Shown: positions 1-7,761 of the stretch, piece by piece
Position numbering within the stretch: the stretch's first letter is position 1
How the letters are laid out: every line of letters starts with the position of its first letter
Assembly (NCBI GenBank): GCA_902774905.1
Contig: CACYKF010000002.1
Span: 61,696-125,695, forward strand
From: an uncultured bacterium
GTDB lineage: Bacteria; Cyanobacteriota; Vampirovibrionia; Gastranaerophilales; Gastranaerophilaceae
Reading direction: 5' to 3'
Length of the DNA stretch: 64,000 bases
Made by a program: the position numbers and the translations under genes
The notes under the pieces: model-generated
Databases searched by the model: none
Told to the model about the DNA's origin: nothing
Seen by the model: only the letters and a program-made list of their open reading frames with translations

Positions 1-1
1 A

Positions 2-2815
2 ACAGTTCTGAAACTCAATACCGAACTGAAAAATACCCTTTCGGAATTTGATATTCGTGTAATTTTATCGGAATTTTTAAAAATTCCTGTTAAATACTGC
101 CAAAAAATTCTTTATCACTTTGAAAAAAATAAAGAACTTATTCCGTATGAATTTGAGGATAGAGAATATACACAAAAATATTCAGACTTTCTAAAACTTA
201 TTCAATCGCTTTCGGTTTCAGACAAAAAAATTTCGGAACAGATTATTAATATATATGATAAATTATTTACTTTTGAAAAATTTAACAAAAATGAAATAAA
301 CAAATTCAACTTTTTTATTAAGCAAATTAGGGATTTTGAGGATATTTTCGGAGCGGAATTTAATAAACGAAAAACAGATATTATTTTACAGATTGAAAAT
401 TCGGTTATTTCCGAGAATCCTTATTCTGTACTTGAAATAGAGCAAAATGACCTTATAATTTCTACCCCGCAAAAGATTATTGACAACCATATCCGAACAA
501 AATATCAATTTTGGCTTGATATTTCAAATAGTGAATGGATAAAATCGGATACAGGTCCGTTATACAATGCGTGGGTATTCCAAAAAGATTGGGACAAAGA
601 CACATACACCATTGACGATAATATAAAACTTTCGGCAGACAAAAACGCAAGAGTTCTGCGTAAACTGAGCCTTTGCGCATCAGAACACATTTTCTGTTAC
701 TCAAGTCTTTTTGATTCCAACGGGGTTGAAAACTATGGCGGAATAGAAGAATATATAATAACTTCCGAGAATGAAAAGTCTGAAGACACCACCGAACAAG
801 GTTTTAAAATCACCCCCAGAGCCGACCAAAAGCCTGTCCTTGATTATGAAAAAGGGTATATGGGAATATCTGCAGTTCCGGGGGCAGGAAAAACAACTAT
901 TTTGCTTGCACTCATTATAAAACTTTTGGATAAAGGGATAAACCCTGAAAATATCTTTGTTTTGACCTATATGGATTCTGCTGCAAGAAATTTCAGAGAG
1001 CGTATAAAAAATGTGCGCAAGAACTCGTCTAAACTGCCGAATATCAGCACTATCCATGGTCTTGCACTGCGTATTTTAAAAGAAAACGGCAACTATGAAA
1101 AACTTGGGCTGAATGCTGATTTTGAAATTTGCGACGATTCCCAAAGAGGCCGAATTTTGAGAGAAATTTCCCAAAAACTCGGTATTGAACAAAAAACGGC
1201 AGACGAATTTGACAGAGCGGTATCAACTTTCAAAATGAACGGCGGAATTTTACCCAAAAACATAACCGATAAAAAACTCCAAAAATTTGCGACTTTTTAT
1301 AAATTTTATATTGAAAACCTGAAAGAGTTTAACCTGATAGATTATGATGATATGCTGACAGGTTCGGTTAAATTATTGGAAGAAAACCCCGATATACTTG
1401 CGTATTATCAAAATATTTGTCAATATCTGATTGAAGATGAAGCACAGGATTCTTCACTTATTCAGCAAAAATTAATCACACTTTTAGGTGGGAAGTACAA
1501 AAACATAATCAGATGCGGAGATGTAAACCAGTCAATTACCGCAACTTTTTCAAATGCTGATGTAGAGGGATTCAGAAAGTTTATTACGGAAAATTATAAT
1601 GTCAGTATGAACTGTTCACAAAGATGCTCAAAAGATGTCTGGGAACTTGCAAACAGGCTTGTAACAATATCTTTGGCAGATAAAACAACACAAAACGCAT
1701 TTTTTAAAATGTTTATGCAACCTGTTGAAGGCAAAAATCCCGTTGAAAAAAATGCAGTAATTTCAGAAATTTTTGATACTTCACAAGAAGAAAAAAGCCA
1801 TGTTTTAAAGATTATCAGAGAAACTTTATCAAAACATCCTGATTATACCGTCGGAATACTTTTGAGAAACAATTATCAGGTTGAAGCATGGCAGAATTTG
1901 ATTGAAAATGCAGGGTTTAAGGTTATTACACGAAATCAATGTCTTGCACAGAAATCTGTTTTCAGAGCAATTTTTGCCGTTATGAAAATTGTTCTTCACC
2001 CTTTTGATAATGATATTTTGGGGCAAAATTACGACATTCTGTCAGAAACAGGCAGGTACAAATACGGACTTGGCGAAGAAATTAAAAAATATGAAAATCC
2101 TTTTATACAGATAAATTGCGACAATCTTAATAACCAAAGTTTAGAACAGTTTTACTGGGATGTAAACTATTGGATTTCACTTTGCGCCTTACCGCCAAAT
2201 GAACTTGTGGTAAAAGTTGCACAGGATTTGGGAATTATGAAATCAGAAATTGACAAATCAAATATTCATCTGATTTCGACACTTATAAAACGAATTTGTA
2301 TAAAAAACAATTCACTTTCTTATGCGGTTGAAAGGCTTTCAGAACTCTCAAAACGCCCGAATTTGAGCGGATTTAAGTTTTTTAGTGAAGAAGATGAAGA
2401 CGATAAAAAATCCCTTCAGGGTAAAGTTCAGATTATGACTATGCACAAGTCTAAAGGTGACGAGTTTAATCTTGTTTTCATGCCTGAAATGAGTGAAAAA
2501 AATCTTCCGCTCTCAATTGACTCTATAAACCTTAAAAATGCCGATTTCATTGAACAAATCAGATGTTTAAATCCAAATTACAAGAAAAAATCTGATTTTG
2601 AACTAAAAAAAGAAATTTTGGAAGAAAATTTAAGACTTCTGTATGTCGCAATCACAAGAGCAAAAAATCGCCTTTATATCACTACAAGCACCAAAGAACA
2701 AACCCGCTACGGCAAAACAAAAAATTCCGAACCGAGCATGATTTTTGATGAATTACTCACAGATTCCTCCCCTTGTGAGAGGAAGTTAGGAGGGGTGACA
2801 ATTTATGAACACTAA
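2..2815 (+). CDS. SF1 (UvrD/AddA-like) DNA helicase, 5' end outside window
   Basis: The frame is open from the window edge, so the ATG at 860 is internal and about 287 further residues are visible before it. From there the protein is a UvrD/Rep-type ATP-dependent helicase: Walker A AVPGAGKTT (visible residue about 290-298), motif II EDEAQD, CGDVNQS, motif V TMHKSKGDEF and motif VI LLYVAITRAKNRLYI. The upstream part ends with LRKLSLCASEHIFCYSSLF, which resembles a degenerate helicase motif VI, so the whole protein may be a dead-helicase/active-helicase fusion (inference). The gene overlaps the following nuclease gene by 11 nt, suggesting an AddAB/RecBCD-like end-processing pair for double-strand break repair. 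Its last residues (SSPCERKLGGVTI) are encoded by a palindromic repeat. Confidence 0.9.
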   Translation, partial: TVLKLNTELKNTLSEFDIRVILSEFLKIPVKYCQKILYHFEKNKELIPYEFEDREYTQKYSDFLKLIQSLSVSDKKISEQIINIYDKLFTFEKFNKNEINKFNFFIKQIRDFEDIFGAEFNKRKTDIILQIENSVISENPYSVLEIEQNDLIISTPQKIIDNHIRTKYQFWLDISNSEWIKSDTGPLYNAWVFQKDWDKDTYTIDDNIKLSADKNARVLRKLSLCASEHIFCYSSLFDSNGVENYGGIEEYIITSENEKSEDTTEQGFKITPRADQKPVLDYEKGYMGISAVPGAGKTTILLALIIKLLDKGINPENIFVLTYMDSAARNFRERIKNVRKNSSKLPNISTIHGLALRILKENGNYEKLGLNADFEICDDSQRGRILREISQKLGIEQKTADEFDRAVSTFKMNGGILPKNITDKKLQKFATFYKFYIENLKEFNLIDYDDMLTGSVKLLEENPDILAYYQNICQYLIEDEAQDSSLIQQKLITLLGGKYKNIIRCGDVNQSITATFSNADVEGFRKFITENYNVSMNCSQRCSKDVWELANRLVTISLADKTTQNAFFKMFMQPVEGKNPVEKNAVISEIFDTSQEEKSHVLKIIRETLSKHPDYTVGILLRNNYQVEAWQNLIENAGFKVITRNQCLAQKSVFRAIFAVMKIVLHPFDNDILGQNYDILSETGRYKYGLGEEIKKYENPFIQINCDNLNNQSLEQFYWDVNYWISLCALPPNELVVKVAQDLGIMKSEIDKSNIHLISTLIKRICIKNNSLSYAVERLSELSKRPNLSGFKFFSEEDEDDKKSLQGKVQIMTMHKSKGDEFNLVFMPEMSEKNLPLSIDSINLKNADFIEQIRCLNPNYKKKSDFELKKEILEENLRLLYVAITRAKNRLYITTSTKEQTRYGKTKNSEPSMIFDELLTDSSPCERKLGGVTIYEH
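2766..2799. repeat. Palindromic repeat at helicase/nuclease junction
   Basis: CCTCCCC and AGGAGGGG form the arms of a short palindromic element. It encodes the helicase C-terminus, and its right arm AGGAGGGG is spaced correctly to act as Shine-Dalgarno sequence for the nuclease start at 2805. It resembles the other C/G-run repeats in this window. Confidence 0.6.
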
Positions 2816-3503
2816 TTTTTCTCCAAATATGATAAAAACTTATCTGACATGCCCGAAAAAATACTATTTTCAGTATGTTGAAAATATTAATGTGCCAAAA
2901 TCCGCTCTGCCGTTTGAAAAAGGCAAAAAAATTCACGCACTTGCAAATTATTATCTTCAAAAAATTAAAATTGAGCGTATAGAAACCGCTTTAACCGATA
3001 CGGAACGGAGAGTTTGGGAACTTTTAAAACAAAATCCGTTTTATAACAAAGATTATGTAAAATCCGAGTTTACGCTGAGCATCAGATTGACCCCTCAACC
3101 CTTGGGAGAGGGAGCAGTTGCAGGCGAATTTGTGAGCCGCGCAAATGCGGGTGAGGGTTACTATGTCGGAGGCAGGCTCGATGCTCTGGTACATACAGAT
3201 GAAAATTATTATATTCTTGACTACAAGACAGGTTCTATCCCCCAAAATCCCGAATTTGACCCTCAAACAATGATTTATTTGCTATGTGCAGACAGGTTTT
3301 TGGCAGATTACAAATCCCTGTCATTTGTCTATATCGACCTTAAAAATCAGCAAAATTATGTTATTGAATTTAATGAACAATTAAAAACAAAATATGAAAA
3401 TGAACTTATTAAAATTTGCAAAGATATAACTTCGGACACACTATACAAGTGCAATCCAAACTCATGCAAATACTGTGAATACCACAAAATATGCACTCAT
3501 TAG
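2805..3503 (+). CDS. PD-(D/E)XK nuclease, RecB/AddB/Cas4-like with Fe-S cysteines
   Basis: This 232-residue RecB-family exonuclease has the expected order: N-terminal TYLTCPKKYYF with the first cysteine, GGRLDAL carrying the metal-binding Asp, YILDYKTGS with the catalytic D-x-K core, and a C-terminal cysteine trio in CNPNSCKYCEYHKIC. One N-terminal plus three C-terminal cysteines is the 4Fe-4S pattern of AddB and Cas4. It starts inside the helicase stop region and is probably translationally coupled to it, so it likely acts as the nuclease of that helicase. No cas genes are nearby, so a Cas4 role is unlikely. Residues about 97-119 (TPQPLGEGAVAGEF and following) look like an in-frame repeat insertion in a turn between two core strands. 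Confidence 0.88.
   Translation: MNTNFSPNMIKTYLTCPKKYYFQYVENINVPKSALPFEKGKKIHALANYYLQKIKIERIETALTDTERRVWELLKQNPFYNKDYVKSEFTLSIRLTPQPLGEGAVAGEFVSRANAGEGYYVGGRLDALVHTDENYYILDYKTGSIPQNPEFDPQTMIYLLCADRFLADYKSLSFVYIDLKNQQNYVIEFNEQLKTKYENELIKICKDITSDTLYKCNPNSCKYCEYHKICTH
3090..3161. repeat. Palindromic repeat inserted in frame in the nuclease gene
   Basis: The segment opens with CCCCTCAACCCTTGGGAGAGGGAG and closes with GCGGGTGAGGGTT. It shares the GGAGAGGGAG/CCTCACCC theme with the intergenic copy near 17.1 kb. It adds about 23 residues of proline/glycine/alanine-rich sequence without breaking the frame. Confidence 0.6.
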
Positions 3504-3895
3504 CCTTTTGTAAACCTTTTGTTACAATTGCGCAAATCATGTTAAAGTTCATGCCAAAACCTGCCGAATACATGGTTAGCGTAGAAGTTACATGCTTTTA
3601 GAAAGGTAACAAATGAAATACTGTGTAAGAGGTAAACCACAATAATTGTCATCCTGAACTCGTTTCAGGATCTCCTATAAATTTGTTAATAGGAGATTCC
3701 GAATCAAGTTCGGAATGACTAATTGAAAACTGCTTTGTAATATTTCTTTACATTCTGAAATATACACTATATCTGGTTTTTAGATAAAAAGTATATAAAA
3801 AGTAAATATTCAAAGTCAATTTTTAAAAACAAAAAGTGTTTATAAGTTTATATTGAAGATTGATAAAAATTCGAATAGAAAGAAAGGACAAAAAC
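3504..3895. other. Intergenic region, 392 nt, with possible mini-ORF
   Basis: Holds the three-hairpin repeat at 3647-3720 and a 10-codon ORF (3613-3645, MKYCVRGKPQ) with AAGG six bases before its ATG. The 3' half is very AT-rich and should carry the promoter of the large gene that follows, but no clear -35/-10 pair could be picked. No tRNA or known riboswitch was recognised. Confidence 0.5.
3647..3720. repeat. TGTCAT-type three-hairpin palindromic repeat, copy 1
   Basis: Begins TGTCATCCTGAA and ends TTCGGAATGACT. Inside are hairpins ATCCTGAA..TTCAGGAT, CTCCTAT..ATAGGAG and ATTCCGAA..TTCGGAAT. A related copy lies between mutL and ispE at 7667-7754. Confidence 0.8.
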
Positions 3896-6712
3896 ATGAG
3901 TGTGAATCCAATTGATGTGCAAAAGTTGGCAACAACGTATACTACGTTTGAGGCTGCCAAACAAGCATTACAGACAGGTCAAATTAATACTGAGGCTTTT
4001 AATGCATTAATTTCATTTAAAAACTCAAGTAATGACCATGCTACATTTTACGGCTTAGAAACTGCAACAGTTCCAGAGGGAAGTGTAAAAACTCCGGAAG
4101 AACAACAAAAAAATGAAGGTGCCATTAAAGCACAATTCGATGCTATTGATGCCGAATTAAAAGCAGCAGGACACGATTCTGAAAAGTTAAGAGCAGCAGC
4201 AGATAAACTTGATGCTTTTAAAAAAGCACATCCTGATTTCAAACCTGAAGAACAACAGGCAAAAAATCCTAATGACCCTGCCAAGTTTAAAAAAGTAAGA
4301 ACAATTAATACACAGTTCTATGATATTGATATTTATGAAAACGGCAGAGCAGTTTATTCTCCAAAAGTTCCTACAGAACAAAGAGAAGTAAGGTCTAAAA
4401 AAGAAATTCGCCAACAGATTAAAGCAGATGCCCGTTATGATGATCCAAACGGTTTGATTGATGCGTCACTAAAAGATAAAGACGGCTATGTCAGAGGCAC
4501 AGATAATCTTAAAGCCGCTCGTAAACAAGTCAAAGAACAGCGAGAAGAAGCAAGTGACAAATTAAAAGATTTGAATAAACAGTACAATGAGGCACGTAGA
4601 GAATATTACAAAGCACGCAAAAACGGTGCAAGTGCAGAACAACTTGCAGAACTTGAAGCAAAATATAAAGCACTTGGTCAACAATTGGGTGATAGTGTTA
4701 AAGCAGTTCAAGATACATCAGAAGCCTATGTAGAAACAAACAGAGCATTAAAAACTGCAAGAGGTAACGGAACAAGAGCACTTTCCCGTAAAGAAAAAGC
4801 AATTGCAAAATCTGAAAACGAAGTTGCAGCAAGAAGCCATGTTTACTTTAATAAAGCCGAAGAAAAAGCTGCAGTTAAAGAAAATGGTGCACTAAAAGGT
4901 CATGTAGGTCATCTTGACCAAATGGGCGCAGATGTCCTTCAGGATATGCAAATGCTTGCAATGAGAAGATTAGAAGATGGCGGCATAAAATTGAATGAAA
5001 GCGGCACTGCTATCGCAGAAGGACAAGAATTTACTTCCGCTCAATTAGAATTAGTTCAGAAATGGGGCGATATTGTCCAAATTCAAATTCCTGACCCGTC
5101 AGATCCGCCTGAAGTTGTTGAAGCAAAAACAAGAGCAACTCAAAAAGGCTTGAAAGCAATCGCAGGTATGGGTAACAGTCTTGACCCAACCGAAAAGAAT
5201 ACGCTTATTGCAGAATTGAAAACTATCAATCCTGACAGATACGGCAGTCATTTTAAACCGAGAGGTTTCCGTACGGAATTGAATAAATTGTTCAACACCT
5301 ATGGTCTGACAAATACTCAAAGATTGAGATATAAAACCCAAGATATGCTTGCCGGAATGTTAGGTAATGCAGGACCTGCATTGTCAGCAGGAGCACTTGC
5401 ATACTTTAAGGAATTGAGTGTAACTGCAAAAGCAATTGCTAAAGCAACAGCAACAGCAACAGCAACCGCAACCGCAACCGCAACGGCAACAGCAACAGCA
5501 ACAGCAACCGCACACATTGACGAAATAAATATTGATAAAGTTGTTGAAGATTTTGCAACAGCCATAGCGCATGCAGAAGCAGAAGTTCCGGGATTCAGCA
5601 TAACAACTATTGACCCTGAAACAATGGAAGAAATCTTGAAACGCGTTGCAGGGCAATATGATGAACAAACAGTTGAAGCCGTAGCACACGCTATTGCAGA
5701 AGTACATTATCATCAGGATGCAATTGATGCAACAGTAACAGAAACCGCAACCGCAACTGTAACTGAAACCGCAACCGCAAACGCATCATCATCAAAAACA
5801 GTAGAAAAAACTGCTGAAAAGATTAAAAACCACGACTGGAAATCCGCATTGAAAGCAGCAGGTGCAGTATTAGCAGCAGGCGCAATATATGACTTCTTGG
5901 TAAGCAAAGGCAGAGAAAAAGGTGTCGGAACAGATGCCGAAGAATATAAAGATGCACAATTCATCAACATGCACAAAGGTGTAAGTGCAAAAGCAGAAGC
6001 ACAAAATATTATTCAATTAAAACGCGAATTGATTAAAAAAGGATGTCCTCCTGCTGAAGCAAATCAATACATTGTTGACTTATACAAACAATCTGATGGT
6101 GTTCAAAACGGTGTAATGACACTTAAAGAATTGACAGGTGTAAGAATGGCATTGCAGGATATTGTTGACAAATACAAACCGGGTGAACCACCTGCACCTC
6201 CAACACCATCACCGGTACCATCACCGTCACCGGTACCGTCACCGACACCGACAGTATGTGAAACTGAATACACTCACACTTGGTATGATGAATCAACTCA
6301 CTGTCAACCAATCAAATTAAGAGTTGTAAACGGTATGTCACCTGTTTATCCGTCAGCAGTAAGGTATGGTTACAATAACCCTGATGGAACACCTGTAACA
6401 GATACAAAAACTCTTAACAAAATTCAGGCAGAACTTAAACGCCTGAGAGGTGAAAGAGCCGGTATTCAAACTATGCCGGGGCACGGTTCAACAATTTCAG
6501 TACCTTTAACATTAACAATTGACGGAGTTACATATACATTTGATTGTGAAAATGGTAAAGCAAGAATTGAAAACAGTCCGAACGGTATTCCAAGAAAAGG
6601 CAACGGTAAAGACATCAGTTACTACAAAATTGGTGATTCATACTACAAACAGGATTGTAACGACCCTGTACCTGTTCCGATTACCAAAGAAGAATGGGAA
6701 TCACATCAATAA
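3896..6712 (+). CDS. Large low-complexity protein with Ala-Thr repeats, family unknown
   Basis: Starts at MSVNPIDVQK because AGAAAGGAC lies just upstream; the in-frame ATG 36 nt earlier has no such signal. The 938-residue protein has no signal peptide. In order: a charged helical region (residues about 30-350, with coiled-coil-like K/E/A/Q runs at 200-300), a globular stretch, an (Ala-Thr)11 tract near 517-538, a second TETATATVTETATAN tract near 615-635, one hydrophobic helix (AAGAVLAAGAIYDFLV), a degenerate EF-hand-like loop (DGVQNGVMTLKE), a Pro/Ser linker, and a C-terminal domain with three cysteines. No family was recognised. A surface or cell-envelope role is possible but only from architecture. 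Confidence 0.85.
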   Translation: MSVNPIDVQKLATTYTTFEAAKQALQTGQINTEAFNALISFKNSSNDHATFYGLETATVPEGSVKTPEEQQKNEGAIKAQFDAIDAELKAAGHDSEKLRAAADKLDAFKKAHPDFKPEEQQAKNPNDPAKFKKVRTINTQFYDIDIYENGRAVYSPKVPTEQREVRSKKEIRQQIKADARYDDPNGLIDASLKDKDGYVRGTDNLKAARKQVKEQREEASDKLKDLNKQYNEARREYYKARKNGASAEQLAELEAKYKALGQQLGDSVKAVQDTSEAYVETNRALKTARGNGTRALSRKEKAIAKSENEVAARSHVYFNKAEEKAAVKENGALKGHVGHLDQMGADVLQDMQMLAMRRLEDGGIKLNESGTAIAEGQEFTSAQLELVQKWGDIVQIQIPDPSDPPEVVEAKTRATQKGLKAIAGMGNSLDPTEKNTLIAELKTINPDRYGSHFKPRGFRTELNKLFNTYGLTNTQRLRYKTQDMLAGMLGNAGPALSAGALAYFKELSVTAKAIAKATATATATATATATATATATATAHIDEINIDKVVEDFATAIAHAEAEVPGFSITTIDPETMEEILKRVAGQYDEQTVEAVAHAIAEVHYHQDAIDATVTETATATVTETATANASSSKTVEKTAEKIKNHDWKSALKAAGAVLAAGAIYDFLVSKGREKGVGTDAEEYKDAQFINMHKGVSAKAEAQNIIQLKRELIKKGCPPAEANQYIVDLYKQSDGVQNGVMTLKELTGVRMALQDIVDKYKPGEPPAPPTPSPVPSPSPVPSPTPTVCETEYTHTWYDESTHCQPIKLRVVNGMSPVYPSAVRYGYNNPDGTPVTDTKTLNKIQAELKRLRGERAGIQTMPGHGSTISVPLTLTIDGVTYTFDCENGKARIENSPNGIPRKGNGKDISYYKIGDSYYKQDCNDPVPVPITKEEWESHQ
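5444..5512 (+). repeat. Hexanucleotide GCAACN tandem repeat encoding (Ala-Thr)n
   Basis: Eleven consecutive GCAAC(A/C/G) units lie inside the large protein gene. The six-base unit keeps frame, so slippage would change repeat length but not switch the gene off. Interruptions in the third codon position suggest some age. A shorter related tract is at about 5740-5785. Confidence 0.9.
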
Positions 6713-6735
6713 GAACAATAATCTTGATAGAGTTA

Positions 6736-6765
6736 CAGACCGCAAAGAAAAATCTTTGCGGTCTG
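6736..6765 (+). terminator. Intrinsic terminator after the large protein gene
   Basis: Perfect 12-bp stem CAGACCGCAAAG / CTTTGCGGTCTG with loop AAAAAT, followed by a T-rich stretch. It lies between convergent genes (large protein and ispE). Confidence 0.8.
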
Positions 6766-6772
6766 TTGTTAT

Positions 6773-7663
6773 TTACACCTCTCTCACTCCAAAATTTACC
6801 GATTTTAATCCGTTTTTAACCCAATAACCGCTTTCATTTTCAAATTCACCGTCAATCATAAAATATGTCGAACCTGAACCTGTCATAACCGATTTTGGGT
6901 ACTTTTGTTTAATATATTGCAATTGAGGATAATCATCTATCACCGCCCACTCAAGGTCGTTGACAAATTTCTTAACCCCCTTTGCCTCTCTTTGTTCGGC
7001 ATTTCCCCCTAAAAAGGGGCAAAATTCAACATCAAAATCCTCTGCCCCCTGTAAGGGGAAAGTGGTACGAAGTGCCGCAGGGGGTACATCATTTTTCTGT
7101 GAAAACTTTGTATAAGCCTCTTTTGCACTAATCCCAAGATTTATCGGTTTTATTAAACTCACATTAAATTCTTCAAATTCAAGCGGAGTAATAATTTCAC
7201 CTCTGCCTTTTGCCAGAATTCTTCCGCCATGCAAACAAACATTCAAATCAGAACCAAGTTTCGCACATAAATTATCTAAATCTTCGAAATCAAAACATAA
7301 GAAAATTTTGTTTAATCCGTACAAAACCCCTGCGCCATCGGTACTACCACCTGCCATGCCTGCAGCAACCGGAATATTTTTTTCAATGTAAATACTAATT
7401 TTTTTATTTGTTATCTTGGCGGTTTCAAGATACAATCTTGCTGCTTTATAAACTAAATTCGTTTCATCATAAGGAATTTCATTACTGTTCCCTGACAGGA
7501 TAATTTCATTTTTGTCATTATCATAAACATTTATTGTCAAATAATCATAAAGATTAATTGTTTGCATAATACTTTCTATTGCGTGAAAACCGCCTTCAAG
7601 TTTTCCCGTAATTTTCAGATTAAGATTAATTTTTGCCGGACATTGAATTTTTATTGTTTTCAT
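6773..7663 (-). CDS. ispE: 4-diphosphocytidyl-2-C-methyl-D-erythritol kinase
   Basis: GHMP-family kinase that phosphorylates CDP-methylerythritol in the MEP isoprenoid pathway; dxr of the same pathway is at 36 kb. N-terminal PAKINLNLKI and the ATP loop PVAAGMAGGSTDGAG are diagnostic, and GSGSTYF near the end is the third GHMP motif. The Met at 7663 is preferred to one at 7672, which lies in a repeat. Residues about 192-230 (from VPPAALRTTF to EAKGVKK) do not look like the family and coincide with a C/G-run palindromic repeat, giving an in-frame insertion of roughly 37 residues. Without it the protein would be about 260 residues, still a plausible IspE. It lies downstream of mutL on the same strand. 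Confidence 0.93.
   Translation of the reverse strand: MKTIKIQCPAKINLNLKITGKLEGGFHAIESIMQTINLYDYLTINVYDNDKNEIILSGNSNEIPYDETNLVYKAARLYLETAKITNKKISIYIEKNIPVAAGMAGGSTDGAGVLYGLNKIFLCFDFEDLDNLCAKLGSDLNVCLHGGRILAKGRGEIITPLEFEEFNVSLIKPINLGISAKEAYTKFSQKNDVPPAALRTTFPLQGAEDFDVEFCPFLGGNAEQREAKGVKKFVNDLEWAVIDDYPQLQYIKQKYPKSVMTGSGSTYFMIDGEFENESGYWVKNGLKSVNFGVREV
6974..7085. repeat. Palindromic repeat in frame inside ispE
   Basis: About 110 bp of C- and G-runs: AACCCCCTTTGCC, CCCCCTAAAAAGGGG, GCCCCCTGTAAGGGG and GCCGCAGGGGGTA form nested complementary arms. Read on the minus strand it begins CCCCCTGCGGCACTTCGTAC, like the element upstream of mutL at 9560-9587. Confidence 0.75.
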
Positions 7664-7666
7664 ATG

Positions 7667-7754
7667 TGTCATGCTGAACTTGTTTCAGCATCTCCTTAAT
7701 CTATAATTCTATGACTTGTTTTGTGTGAAATCCTGAAATAAATTCAGGATGACA
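7667..7754. repeat. TGTCAT-type palindromic repeat, copy 2
   Basis: Starts TGTCATGCTGAAC and ends CAGGATGACA, with hairpins ATGCTGAA..TTCAGCAT and ATCCTGAA..TTCAGGAT. It fills the mutL-ispE gap and touches the upstream alternative ispE start codon. Confidence 0.8.
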
Positions 7755-7761
7755 ATAAATA

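Noticed and set aside
2805..3503. Cas4 of a CRISPR system
   Set aside because: The cysteine pattern fits, but there are no cas genes or arrays and the gene overlaps an AddA/UvrD-like helicase.
5317..5713. Minus-strand open frames opposite the Ala-Thr tract
   Set aside because: They are stop-free only because of the GCAAC repeat (VAVAVA or CCCGCGC peptides), have no ribosome site and lie opposite a well supported gene.
6519..6827. Plus-strand frame of 102 codons overlapping the 3' end of the large gene
   Set aside because: Out-of-frame shadow crossing the terminator; no start signal or protein-like composition.
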